From NCBI GenBank assembly GCA_003342815.1, contig PTEX01000060.1:2079849-2143848 (forward strand): 64,000 nucleotides of DNA, written 5' to 3'. Below, piece after piece: positions 38,877 to 51,020 of this stretch. Position numbers and translations under genes: made by a program. Numbering within the stretch: the first letter of the stretch is position 1; each line of letters opens with the position of its first letter. A model generated the notes under the pieces. The model was not told where the DNA came from and made no database searches. It worked only from the letters and a program-made list of their open reading frames with translations. The DNA is from Eudromia elegans. Lineage: Eukaryota > Chordata > Aves > Tinamiformes > Tinamidae.

Positions 38877-40511
38877 AAGCAGATGGACCTTGTGGAGCTA
38901 TCAAACATACAGTTACTCAAGACCCTCTTCAAGATGACTTTCATTGCTTCAAATGATTTTAATAAATAATCAAGCTTTTCAACAACATCAACAATACCCT
39001 TTTTTCGATGGACTTAAGGTATTAAGATAATTTTGAATCTGCTTAACCTTCACTGAATTCTTAGAAATTCTTAATTTCCTCTTAACTTAGCAGACCTTCA
39101 TTTGTGATTAGTAAATGTTATATAAAATGCAAATGCAAAGATGAAAATGCCCTGCGATACCTGGAACAAAATGTAGATTTTCACCACCTGCCTTCTGTTT
39201 AGCTTTACTTAGACTTCCAGTCTATCAACAATTGTGAATCTTTATTTTAAGACTTGCAAAATCTGGCAGATTTTCCTTTGACATATTGCGTGTCATCCCA
39301 GAGATTGCAATACACAGGAGCAGCAATTTACTAAGAGTGTTAAAAAACAGCACATACAAATACCTCCAGAACTGAAATATTTACAGGCTTCCCTCACTTA
39401 GAATGTGAAAAAGATTTCAAAAAACTTTCCTTAATATCCTGCAGCACATAACAGGCTAACAAAGCTTGTAAAAAAAAAAAAAGAGAGAGAGCGATATTAA
39501 AATAAAAAATTAAGGTGAATAATAAATTACTATTCATTGTGCATAGTGTATAAAATGCCTTCTGCATTCTGTAACTGCATATTACTCTTAAGGAAAGAAG
39601 CTGGAGATCTGAGAGCTCCTGTGGAGTTTTTTCTGAGGGAACACCACCGAATGGGATGAATGAGTTACCTGGAATTTAGCAACGCTCTTCCTTTGGTATC
39701 TGATTTAGATATTTATGAGGAAAACCATCCACAGTACTGAAAAAGAGCTATCTTAAGAGATTTTTTCACATCCCTCTAATCATACATCATGTAGACATAT
39801 TTTCATGGGCTTCAGGCTAACTTATCACCCTCATAAGACAAGCAACTGTTTTACATAAAAATAAAAGCATATTGAAACATATAATCTTGTATGTGTATTT
39901 GGTGTAATTTCATACGTACTCTCCTCATGAGATTCTTTTCACATGCACTTCTCTTTCACCAAAAAAGTGTTGGTAGAGGTTTTACTGCTGTTTTCTTTAC
40001 ATAAAAGTCCTTAACACACTTAGTGCTAAACCTGAACCTACAAGGAATAAATCATTTTAAGGAGTGAGGCAGTATGTATTATGTATGTTCTTTGTCTCAT
40101 TCTTGTCAAAAATCATCCCTAAATTGAGGTGTGCCATAATTATATTAACACTTAAAGCTGAGGCCCACATAATTTTATAATTTTATATATTATTTTTTCT
40201 TTATTAGCTCCTGAGCACCGCAGTGATTATAAATGCTTATTTTAAAGTCTGTTTATTCACCTTTGACTACCATATAATTACAAGTCTACCTAATTACAAA
40301 CGGAACAAAAATTGCAATCTAATTCTACTGAAAGTGGTTGTATATACATATATGAACATTCAAAGCAAGGGTAAGGCATATCTTTCATACTAATAATGTT
40401 TCAGAAATATCACTGCTTCTAAACAAACTGAAAAAAGAGATGACAGGTGTGCATCTTAGCTTTTGCTTTGTGCATAACTATAGAAATGCTGGACAGTCTC
40501 ACAATTATCAC

Positions 40512-41289
40512 TCAACAAGAGCAAGTGTAGGGTCCTGCACCTGGGCAGGAATAACCCTAGACATGCCTACAGGCTGGGGACCGACCTCCTGGAGAGCAGC
40601 CCCGCAGAGAGGGACCTGGGCGTCATGGTGGACGACAAGTTGACCATGAGGCAGCAGTGTGCCCTCGTGGCCAAGAAGGCCAATGGGATCCTGGGGTGCA
40701 TTAAGCAGAGCGTCTCCAGCAGGTCGAGGGAGGTGATTCTGCCCCTCTACTCAGCCCTGGTGAGGCCGCACCTCGAGTACTGTGTGCAGTTCTGGGCTCC
40801 CCAGTGCAGGAGGGATGTGGAGCTGCTGGAGAGAGTCCAGCGCAGGGCCACAAAGATGATTAGGGGTCTGGAACATCTGCCCTATGAGGAAAGGCTGAGA
40901 GAGCTGGGCCTCTTCAGCCTGGAGAAGAGAAGACTGAGAGGGGATCTGATCAATGTATATAAATATCTCAAGGAAGGGAGTGAGGAGGAGGGGGCTGGCC
41001 TCTTCTCAGTGGTGGCCAGTGATAGAACTAGGGGAAACGGCCACAAATTGAGGCACCAAAAGTTCCACAGGAACTTGAGGAAGAATCTCTTAAAGGTGAG
41101 GGTGACAGAGCACTGGAACAGGCTGCCCAGAGAGGTGGTGGAGTCTCCTTCTCTGGAGATCTTCAAAACCCGCCTGGACATCACCCTGTGCCACATGCTC
41201 TAGGCGACCCTGCGTGTGCAGGGGGGTTGGACTAGATGACCTCTACAGGTCCCTTCCAACCCTAGCCATTCTATGATTCTATGATTCTT
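40512..41289 (+). mobile_element. CR1 LINE, young 5'-truncated copy
   Basis: A 778-bp CR1 copy that begins inside ORF2 at 'caacaagagcaagtgtaggg' and runs to the true 3' end: the 'gaccctgcgtgtgcaggggg' stem, GGACTAGATGACCTC, CTTCCAACCC and tandem ATTCTATG units. The coding part is undamaged (next entry). By eye it differs from the 49.7-50.4 kb copy at only about one base in twenty, and it shares the 'gtgtgcaggg' version of the 3' stem with the 51.2 kb fragment. Target-site duplications are not visible, as is usual for CR1. Confidence 0.97.
40514..41203 (+). pseudogene. CR1 ORF2 C-terminal fragment (uninterrupted)
   Basis: The frame starting AAC AAG AGC at the truncation point stays open for about 229 codons to the normal ORF2 stop (TAG at 41201). 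It codes for the part after the reverse transcriptase catalytic core: [14 protein letters not shown], then [19 protein letters not shown], the [10 protein letters not shown] and [13 protein letters not shown] segments, YKYLKEG, and a C-terminal [18 protein letters not shown]. In intact CR1 this follows the polymerase domain and may help bind the element's RNA. The first methionine in frame is at 40625. The endonuclease and the catalytic motifs are missing, so this is a dead fragment, but the lack of stops fits a recent insertion. Confidence 0.93.
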
Positions 41290-43079
41290 TTCAGTCTTTT
41301 TAGTATTTGTTAACATTAATTCTTACAAACACCCAAGCTTAGCCATGGCTTTTTCAGCTAATGTGAACATTCACAAACAGTTTGTTCATTTAAAGAGGTC
41401 TACAAAGCACAGACTTTATATCCACAAAGGTTAATTATTCAGATATATTAAGTAGGAAGACAAGGTTCTGTACAAACTGGTGTGAAATTTTACCTTGCAT
41501 GAATATCTGTGAGGACTGTCAAATACGCGTGAAAATCAGGTTTGAAGGCAGAGTTCCCTTTTATTTGCATATGAAACATCTGTAGCATATTTAGAAGCAA
41601 ATCCAATAGGATATATGTTATGGAGAAATGAAAAATGCTACATGTAGACACACAAACATTTATATATGAAGATATAAAAATATACCTATGCAAGACAGTG
41701 AATTAGTTTTATTTGTTCACCTTATTAGCAACAATAATAACTAAAGATGAAAAAAGTGATTCTTTTGTTGTTGTTTGTAGTGGGTTTTGGGGGGTTTTTT
41801 TGAGAATGGTTTTTCTGTAGGTTATGCAACTTAATATTTTTCTCTGTAGATCTGAACGTGCTTTAATAAGCCATATTTAAGAGGAAATTGTAGGAGGCAT
41901 ATTGCCTACAGATATATATCTCTCCCTCTGTTAGTTATCAGGCAGGGATCTTCTTCCCCAATGTCAGAAACCTACAATAGTGAGAGTCACTGAACAGTCA
42001 CTGAAGGCTCCTTTTAAAGCCAGTGGAGAGAGACACGGGGTTCAGCAGGGAAACCAAGATTTTAAGCCAAGATTAAACTCAGCTTACTACTACATTTGTG
42101 TGTCTCTAGAGTCCAAGGGACACTTAGATAACTAGTGTATGTCTAGTGTATGTTTCTTCCAGCATAGCCTTGAACATTAAGGATTTAAGGGGAGATATCC
42201 CAAATCCTCAAAAGTGCCCTGATTCTTCACTCACTGAAGTCAGCTAGATTTTGACATTTAGTTCAAGCGGAACTGTAATAGGGTTTTGCTAATCCTATTC
42301 TTTCTCAAAGCAGTATAGATTAGCTTGTAGTCCAAACAGCTATTTAGAGCAAGGTGTCTTCAGCAGGGAGGGACTACTGACTCATTTCGTTTGTAATTAG
42401 TGTAGAATAAAAGAGAATGCAGCAAGAGAAAATCCCATGGTATTTTTTGATAAAGCTTTTATTTGCATGAATGTACTTTTCATAATGATATTATGAGAGG
42501 ATTTATTTTGCTATCAAGAGGGTACAAAAATAATAAAATTTCTGGAATTTTTACTATATCATAATTCAATCTAGTTACACAAATGTGACGATTGCTTTAA
42601 AAATAAATGTATTAATTTAACACAAAGACAGCAACCTTGCAAGAATAACCAAATAAAGTTCACTTATTTATCTCAGAAAGCTTATTTTCTTCCACAAAGA
42701 AAGAAAGAGAAACAGCAAAACAAAAGAGAAAAAGTCAAATTAGAGCCCTTGCACATCCTCTGGCTGCATTGCCGTATTCTAGTTCTGCAAGAAGAAATAC
42801 TCGCTCTTTCTTATTAGCTGGCACTGCAAGAATTTAAGTGACCCAGCAGTCAACATTTCCCACTGTGGCAAAAACAATTTTGTAATTGTCCTGTGAATTA
42901 GGGAAGTGAACTCGGAGGATTCTCGCATCGGGTATTTTCTTGGGCGATGGTGTGGAAATAATAGATTTAATGAGAACAGAGTAACGACGTGGAATACAAT
43001 TTCATTCTTGAGTAAATTCCACATTTTTTTCCCAACCACAAAATGGATTAACATGAAGTGTCAAGCAGGGAACTAACCT

Positions 43080-43760
43080 GGAGACCCCGCTGCTAAACAC
43101 AAATAAGAGAACGGCCAGATTTACATTGCAGTCGACTTGGACGTGGAGCGAGGGAAATGAGCAGGAACACAACGGTGGCCAGTGAAGAGATGGCTGCAGT
43201 TTTAGAGCACTGTGGCGTTCATTTGTGCTGACAGTGGGAATCCCTTGGAATCAGAGCCCCGCACCATAAGACCAAACCCCGCTGTGAGCCCTAAGAAATG
43301 AGGAATTAGGTTTTTCCAGCTTCTCTGCCCTGGGAGAGGTTCCCGGGCAAATGGTGCCTGCTGGAAGGGGAAGATTGGGAATGGGTGAGTGCCCTCTGCC
43401 TCACCATGATGGTATTTCTCCTGCTGCAGAATGGACACCTTGATCTTTGCAGCAAGGAGGCAGAACCTTAGCAGTAATCTTCAAAGGGAAATTCAGGAAT
43501 CGGGCTGCCCGTGGCAGGCATTATGGATGCTCTTCCATGAGGAGATGATCCCATCTCCTTACGATGATGGAGCTGATGCTCCCGCTGCAGCAGAGCCGTG
43601 CTGGGATGGGGCTCTGCATTCCTCACCAAGCCCTTCCACCCCTCACCAACACTATCCCACCACAGGGATTAGGGGCTGTTTTCCCAAGCAGATTAGGCAA
43701 TTTATCTTAACCCTTCATAGGACACATAAACTAGAGGGAAAGAGAGATATAGGCTAAGGC
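43080..43760. other. GC-richer patch of unknown nature
   Basis: About 680 bp distinctly richer in G+C than its AT-rich surroundings, with several CpG dinucleotides (for example near 43130, 43145, 43175, 43500, 43580). Open frames run on both strands: 43431-43757 (+, 108 codons) and 43202-43438 (-, 78 codons). A run that reads like a splice acceptor, 'tttctcctgctgcag', ends at 43430, just before the + strand frame. I do not recognise the protein. It could be an old unique exon, a decayed repeat or a regulatory region. Confidence 0.35.
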
Positions 43761-45149
43761 TCCTCCAGCAGCATCTCATGAGAAGTGGAAGGGATCTTCT
43801 GCTCCAAGAGCCTCATGCTGTGCATAAAAACACTGATTTCTCAGGTGTGACTGCTTCTCTTTACAACTGCATGGCACGAGTGTGAAAGCACATAAAACTT
43901 TGGGAAGGTGGTCAGGAAAAGAGCTAGAAATTTAAGAAGCAAATTGTTGCTTGCATGAACTTCTCAATCCTCCAAGACGGGTGCAATTTTTCTAACTGAT
44001 AGCCCACAAAATGAGAGACAGGAGGGGAGCAATGGACAATACCTGGCAGAGAAGAAATCAAACTCTGAGGTGGGAATAGAGACACATGCCTGCGTGTTTG
44101 TGTAAATTAGTGCCAAGGCAACACCTGGTGAGACAACGTTTTTAAAATCAATTTGTTTCAGATGTGATACACAAAGGCACAGGGATGCCTTTGATCCAAG
44201 CCAATGAAAATCCACTGATTTTGTCACAACTGATTCCTTTCATCTCAACAGATTAAATTCAGCCAAATAAATACAGTGATGAGCAAAAAAGTCACGAAGT
44301 CATGAAATTTTATGTGAATATGAGCTTATGAAGAAGCTCAAAACCAGCACATCCATGCAAGTGCAATTGCACTGATAGTATAAATATCATAATCCTTACT
44401 GTGTCCTGTTTTTCCTGAGGACAAGGAATTGGCCGGGGAAATACACAGTTTCCAAGGTTTCAGCAGAGATCTTGTTTTGGCCAGTATTAGAAACGGGCAT
44501 ATGTTAGGTTTGCCATGGTCATCTTGCTCAACAGGATAAAATGGATGCCTGCCTGACTGTATTTCCTTGGAAGAACACTAATTAAGGATCCTCCTTTTAT
44601 TCATTGTGCTTTCTTTAGAGTGCTGCCTTTACATTTGACTTTCTCCTCTACAATGAGGAAAATGTTACTTAGGAAGAAGACGTTGTCATGTTGGGTACAA
44701 TAAAAAAGACATTTCAGGAAGTTATTCCAAATAGTATCGCTGAGGATGCGTAAGTATTTCAGGACTAAAGTTGAGCAGAAAAATCAAAGTGACATGAAAA
44801 AGCTTTCCTTCTCTGCAGACCTCAGAGTTATATGGTCTAAAACTGATTTTCCAACTTTTCCAGCAGCAACACAGCCATTCTCCTTCTCAGACCTCTGTCA
44901 CTAGTGCACTGACTGGCTGATAATTGTAGTTCAAAATACCAGTGAAACAGAAAGCACTGATATTCAGGAAAGCAAGGTAATGATTGTGAAATAAATTTCA
45001 GCAGCTGCCCAGCATCCCTGGAAGCAAATTGCACTTTGTCTCCACAGTGGCAAAGCCGGAACAATGTGAAATTATGGAATGCTCTGAAAGTAGCTATGAA
45101 CATCAAAATATCTGCTGGGAAGGTGTCTATCCTATGAACAATTTTTCAC

Positions 45150-45169
45150 CTAAGCCACCAGTGGCTTAG
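45150..45169. repeat. Perfect 9-bp inverted repeat
   Basis: CTAAGCCAC, the loop CA, then GTGGCTTAG: a tight perfect hairpin. Confidence 0.75.
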
Positions 45170-48100
45170 ACTTGCACTTTAGAGAGTGGCTTCTTCCTTG
45201 GAAAATCATTAAATCAAAGTGAGAGAAACAAAGTTAATTATCAGCGTCGGTCATGGCTTTACTGCTTGATAAGTGGCATTCATAAATGCTCTTTGAAATA
45301 TTAAACTAATTGTATGGATTTTATGAATCATTTCCATCAAACTAGCTTTTAGTAAAGAGCATATATCTTTAATACGTCACATAATCGTCAATCTGTGCTA
45401 TGTATCCACTGTTCAGTTTTACATTTCCTATCTAACACTTCTTCTTCATTATCCTTCTCTTGTCTTCCTGAAAATTGTTCCATAGCCAGATGCTTGCAAG
45501 ACATTTTGACAGTGGCTAGACATGGGACACCGACTTAATTGAACCAGCTGTTGACATGCCTCTCTGATCTGGCCATCTGGACTACCGCTGGAGTCAGTGG
45601 AGGAAACCTAGCACTTCAAGGGCACAGTCCACCTCGTTTTGAAGTCAATCTTTAAAAAAGGTCAGACTAATTTCTTAGCAAGACGCATCTCTTTTCCCTA
45701 TCCATCCTAAAAGGAGTCTAGGTCACATGTTGACATCCACACTGCAGATCCCCAAGGTCAGATGAGATGAATCCCAACGTGACTAGCCAAGTTGCCTCCA
45801 GCATGCATTCAGATTGTCTTTATTTCACATATGTAGCTCTTTGATTGCTTTCATTTTATAGCTCTTCAGCTCTTCAGTTGCAGAATCTCCAGGGCATGGA
45901 AAAAACTTTCAGCTGTGAAGTACTCGGTGAGATCCTGTTGCAGTACTAGGATATCATAGCGCTACAGTGATACAAATAAAAGTAATGGGACAGGGGAGGG
46001 ATAATGATGGAAAAATAGACAGAAATTAGACTCATACGCTATAGGAACATAATGAGCAACATACAAAGAAATACTGTTTTAATAATTCAGAATCACATTA
46101 ATTTGTCTCCTGTCTGTACTAGGGCAGATTCATTTTCTTCCTCAGTTATGTTTATCCCCCTAAAATATAAAGTTCTGGATCTGAATAATCTAGTAATATA
46201 AGCAGCTTGCATTTACTTAGCACTTTTTCTCTTCAAATTTTTTTGCAGATGTTACCAAGCTTATTGTCCTTACTCTCCTGGGGAAGAGGCTTATATACCA
46301 GCATAAGGTAGGTGCCCAGATTAAAAATTTGGAGTTAGGTATCCTGTTTTCAGATCTAAAAAATTTCTAAGGAATAATGTCCTACTAGGCTACATAATTT
46401 ATATGCCTATGAATGTCACAGGCAATCTGAATATTTCTGAAATTTGAGTGAATTGTCAAAATGAAGACATGTATACTTAAACTGTGAAATTCTTTGTCAC
46501 ATTTAATGTCTCCACATGGTGCTCCCTAATCATCATTTATATATTCCTGTGAAGCCTTGCCACAAAAACCTTTAAAGGCAAACATTCCTAGCAAATTCAC
46601 CAGGACATTTCCAACATGTAAAATAAGGCAAGATCAGGGTAGAAAAAACTCTCTGATTGATAACTGGCTTCAATTAAAGATTTCTTTTGAATGGAATAGT
46701 GTTTGGAAACCTTGTTCTGTTTTGGATAATATTTTGCTATCCCCTGTTTCCCAGTGTAAAGTAATGAAGAAACTCCTGATTCCCACTGTTAACTACGACA
46801 AGACCGTGTCATCACATTTGAGGGTTTCAAATAAAAATAAACTGAATATTCTTGAAATACAACCAACTTATAAAAACCTTACCTAGGAAGTCAGTATGAA
46901 AATGGTGGAACTGTCATATCCATAGATTTTTTAGTACTTTAGCACTACATCAATGAAGCACAGAATTCTTACAAAAATGCCAAGCATTTACATATGAGAA
47001 ATGGAAACATATTTTCTCAAAACATGACCTTTGTCTTTTCTTTCTTCATGTCTGAAAGATGTTAAAGTGTCATCTCAAATTGTTCTTTTTTTGCCTTATA
47101 GTTTTTCTAAATCCTTTTTAAAAAAACAAACAACGTACATACTGACTCATGACCAGCTTTTTCCATTTCTTTTTTTATCAGAAGCCCGATGATGTTAGAC
47201 AAAGAGCATCATCACTTCTCTGAGCAAGATTTTCCATACATAGAAAATCTATATTATTTGGATGATGCTTTTTATAGAGTAAATCTTTTCCACCTTCCTT
47301 TTTTAAAAACCCCTGAAGCATAAACACTACACAAAAATGAGATAAGATTTGAATGGAGATTATAAATTTTGCATTCACTTAAAAGGAAAATTTAGTAAAA
47401 AAATGTGATTTAGATAAGTTCTGACAGATTATTTTCTTTTATTATTAGATTTTTATTTGCTATCTCCTAAAGTCAATTCTTAATAAGTAGGAACTAAACT
47501 AAACTTGTCCAAACAGGCTTCAGTTTTTTGAAACAGATCAGTTTGGGAATTAAAAGTGAAATATATAAATCAGAGTTTCATTTTTATGGAAAGTTTGGCA
47601 GAAAGAAAACATATTAAAGAAGCAGAAGGCCTATTCATAAGGGGAAAAAAAAAAAACCACACAAAAAAAAGGCTATCTCATAGATGCAGAAGAGAAGGAC
47701 TGACAGGGTCTGTGTTTTTGTCCTCATGATGATTTTCTATATCAAGCAGCTTACATAAAAAAAGAAATTAATGCAGAAAATGTTTATTTCATCTAGCCCA
47801 TAATCTAGAGTCATCCAAAATATAAAACATCTCCACTAAAAGCTCAAAGCCTCAAGAGAAACATTATTCATAGATGTTTTCTTTATTGTTTGAAATATGA
47901 TTTCACAGGCATTCCCAAAAAATAGTCCTAAATATTTTCCATTTATCATTTATTATAAGTGATTCTAATATGTTTCATTTTTAATAATCATTTGTTACAT
48001 TTATTTAGCAGCAATTTTAGTGAAAGAGATAATTTTACACCAGAAAGCTTGAAGCCCTGTTCTTAGAAGAAAAGATCCATTTCTGAGAGAATATCAAAGT

Positions 48101-48904
48101 TTACTATCTCAAATGTAACCATGTTGTTTTCTGTATGATAAAGTATGGATCTAGTCAGTGACATTATACTCAAAAGTATTATTAAATACCATCTTGTTTC
48201 CTTATATTGTGGTTCATTAATTTTGTGAATAACTCTGGTCTGCTTTCAACCTAAACAGTTCATAAAAGAGTTTCAATAATTTCTTAAAACAACCACTGCA
48301 AAAGAAACACACTCTTAGAATTCAGAAACAATTCTCCTGGGTGCTGACTTTTTTTCCTTATTTTACAAGGTCTTTTCCAGGAAAAACATGAATATGTTTA
48401 TATGTCTCTTACCAGCACTGAATATTTTTTGGCAAAATGAATCAAAGTCCTTCCCAAATTCAATTCACTTAATTATGATTGTATAACTTGTTCCAGATCT
48501 GTAGACCATGAAGACATCTTCTGGATATTTGAGGATAAATCCAGCCACATTTGTTTTCATTCACATTTTGGGTATCTTAGGCCAATTCAATCACATTTAT
48601 ATGGTGTTATATTTGGTCTAGGAAACTACCTTTGAGGGAATCTCAAATCCTTGCATCACAGTTCACACTGTGGTGTGCCTGGGTGTCCACGTGGGGCAGG
48701 TATGCACACCTTGTTCACTTTAGTTGTTAATTCCCTGGATTGTCTAGGGATTCCCAGGTTTTCTTCTGTGGACAGTGCGACAGTGGACCATTTTGAGACA
48801 ATGGACCAGTTTGAAACTTTTTAATTGACTGCATAATTTTCATGAGTAGGAGTTTCAGACAGCTCTGGAAATTCACCCAGACAGCCTCCTGCTGTGTCTA
48901 GTTC

Positions 48905-50375
48905 AATACACGGGCTGAAAGTCAACACTCACAAATCCATGGGCCCCGATGGGATGCACCCCAGAGTGCTGCGTGAGCTGGCAGATGTCGTAGCCAAGTC
49001 GCTCTCCATCATCTTTGAAAGGTCCTGGAGAACGGGGGAGGTGCCGGAGGACTGGAGGAAAGCCAATGTCACCCCAGTCTTCAAAAAAGGCAAGAAGGAG
49101 GAGCCGGGCAACTACAGGCCGGGGAGCCTGACCTCTGTCCCTGGGAAGGTGATGGAGCAGGTCATCCTGACTGCTGTTTCCAGGCACATGAAGGAGAAGG
49201 AATAGCCAGCATGGGTTCACCAAGGGACATCATGCTTGACTAACCTGATAGCCTTCTACGATGGGGTGACTAGATGGATAGATGAGGGCAGAGCGGTGGA
49301 TGTCATCTATCTGGACTTCAGTAAGGCTTTTGACACCGTCCCTCACAGCATCCTCCTGGGCAAGCTCCAGAAGAGTGGGTTAGATGAGTGGACAGTGAGG
49401 TGGATTAGGAACTGGCTAAATGACAGGGCCCAGAGAGTAGTAATCGGCGGTGCCGAGTCCAGCTGGAGGCCTGTGGATAGTGGTGTCCCCCAGGGGTCAG
49501 TCCTTGGTCCGGTCCTGTTCAATTTATTCATTAACGACCTAGATGAAGGGATGGAGTGCTCCCTCAGCAAGTTTGCTGATGATACTAAGCTGGGAGGAAT
49601 AGCTGACAGCCCTGAGGGCTGCGCTGCCATCCAGAGGGACCTGGACAGACTGGACAACTGAGCAGTGAGAAACCTCATGAAGTTCAACAAGGGCAAGTGT
49701 AGGGTCCTGCACCTGGGGAGGAATAACCCCAGACATGCCTACAGACTGGGGACCAACCTCCTGGAGAGCAGCCCCGCAGAGAGGGACCTGGGCGTCATGG
49801 TGGATGACAAGTTGACCATGAGGCAGCAGTGTGCCCTCGTGGCCAAGAAGGCCAATGGGATCTTGGGGTGCATTAAGCAGAGCGTCTCCAGCAGGTCGAG
49901 GGAGGTGATTCTGCCTCTCTACTCAGCCCTGGTGAGGCCGCACCTCGAGTACTGTGTGCAGTTCTGGGCTCCCCAGTGCAGGAGGGATGTGGAGCTGCTA
50001 GAGAGAGTCCAGCGCAGGGCCACAAAGATGATTAGGGGTCTGGAACATCTGCCCTATGAGCAAAGGCTGAGAGAGCTGGGCCTCTTCAGCCTGGAGAAGA
50101 GGAGACTGAGAAGGGACCTGATCAATGTATATAAATACCTCAAGAGAAGGAGCGAGGAGGATGGGGCTGGCCTCTTTTCAGTGGTGGCCAGCAACAGAAC
50201 TAGAGGAAATAGCCAAAAATTGAGGCACCAAAAGTTCCACAGGAACTTGAGAAAGAATTTTTTAACAATGAGGGTGACAGAGCACTGGAACAGGCTGCCC
50301 AGAGAGGTGGTGGAGTCTCCTTCTCTGGAGATCTTCAAAACCCGCCTGGACACCACCCTGTGCCACATGCTCTAG
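48905..50375 (+). pseudogene. CR1 ORF2 reverse transcriptase remnant
   Basis: Product: the reverse transcriptase of CR1, which copies the element's RNA into DNA at a nicked target. In order: HKSMGPDGMHPRVLRELAD (about 48930), ANVTPVFKKGKKEEPGNYRP (about 49065-49125), [12 protein letters not shown]-type motif A with the first catalytic Asp at 49314, [11 protein letters not shown] motif B (about 49480), and FADD motif C at 49572-49583. The C-terminal part (49665-50375) ends at the normal stop. Damage: near 49200 two compensating small deletions, about 12 bases in all by comparison with the CR1 reading I remember, put a stop at 49203; and a TGA at 49659 replaces a Trp codon. Otherwise the frame is the same throughout. 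The endonuclease domain is missing at the 5' side. Confidence 0.92.
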
Positions 50376-50388
50376 GAGACCCTGCTGA
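48905..50388 (+). mobile_element. CR1 LINE, 1.5 kb, with 3' end missing
   Basis: The longest CR1 in the window. It begins inside ORF2, just before the HKSMGPDG segment near 48930; the exact left edge is uncertain by about 25 bp. It continues through the whole reverse transcriptase core to the ORF2 stop at 50373-50375. It breaks off at 'ggagaccctgc' (about 50388), where the 40.5 kb copy goes on with its stem, GGACTAGATGACC block and ATTCTATG repeats. The usual 3' tail is therefore absent, which is odd for an element whose copying starts at that end. A later deletion is the simplest explanation. Confidence 0.95.
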
Positions 50389-50978
50389 GGTTCCTCACTA
50401 TTCTCTGACTGAAAGGCCAACAGCTGCAGCCTCAAAGCTGGTCCTGAAGTGGGGCAAGAAAACCTCAAGCGGAGGCAAAATGTTCAGGGCCATGACAACA
50501 ACAGTAAAGCCAAGAAGGCTTTACATGCTCTGCGTAAGCTAAGTATGCTGGCAAAGGTGCTTGAAAACTACTTAAATCATTACTATTCCGGATTGAGATA
50601 ATTAATAAGCATTTTATTTTATTTTCTTCCTCATCTACTTTTAGACCATTATTAAAGGCAAAATACATAATGGCATTATTTCTTATCAAGCACATTCATT
50701 ATCAAGAATAATTCCTGCTGCCTTTTATGCCTGCTAATTTATTATCAAATCTCCTAGCAACCACAGTTTTTCATGTTATTCAGATATTTTGAGATTTGCT
50801 GTGAAGATGGCAAATAATAGGTGACCTGCCATTTAAGAAATATCTCTCTACAGAGACAAGTCTATTTTATCACTCCCCCTTGTAGCAATCACAAAGAAAC
50901 TATTTGTTGTTAATTCTGTCAAGTATTTTTTGCCTTTTTCCTTCTCATATAACTTCTACAAAAGTTAATGGGAAGCTT
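50389..50978. other. Sequence directly after the broken CR1 end
   Basis: The first ~200 bp (50389-50600) is richer in G+C than what follows. It contains a frame open from 50413 to a TAA at 50599 (62 codons) of hydrophilic, non-repetitive composition, with the segments NNSKAKKALHALRK and AKVLENYLNHYY, but no early methionine. I recognise no family. In this base composition an open run of 62 codons can arise by chance. The remainder to 50978 is AT-rich and unremarkable. Confidence 0.35.
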
Positions 50979-51020
50979 TATATTATTTATATATTTATAT
51001 ATATATATATATTTATATAT
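50979..51020. repeat. (TA)n-rich tract
   Basis: About 40 bases of TA/TTTATA repeats directly next to the 71-bp palindrome. TA-rich tracts extrude cruciforms easily and are common breakage sites. Confidence 0.9.

Larger units (their letters stand above)
33497..40511. other. AT-rich stretch, no gene seen
   Basis: About 7 kb with no recognised exon or mobile element. The longest frame (118 codons, 36125-36481, - strand) lies in a slightly GC-richer part and contains serine- and leucine-rich sequence, but it matches no family I know and shows no splice-site context I trust. A 12-bp palindrome CTTAGCGCTAAG lies near 36108-36121. Small tandem duplications and a (TTTTG)n run are listed separately. 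Confidence 0.5.
41290..48890. other. AT-rich stretch with one GC-richer patch, no gene seen
   Basis: About 7.6 kb. Apart from the 43.1-43.8 kb patch (listed separately) and a 9-bp hairpin at 45150, I recognise nothing. Open frames of 87-109 codons (43964-44227, 44837-45106, 46557-46886) resemble no known family. The segment 45220-45345 has closely spaced GATA-like words (TTATCAG, TGATAAG) and an AAACTAATTG word and could be conserved non-coding DNA, but this is a guess. Confidence 0.5.

Noticed and set aside
40440-40643. 67-codon + strand frame and the 104-codon - strand frame (40882-41196) as genes
   Set aside because: Both are shadows of the CR1 ORF2 fragment in other frames.
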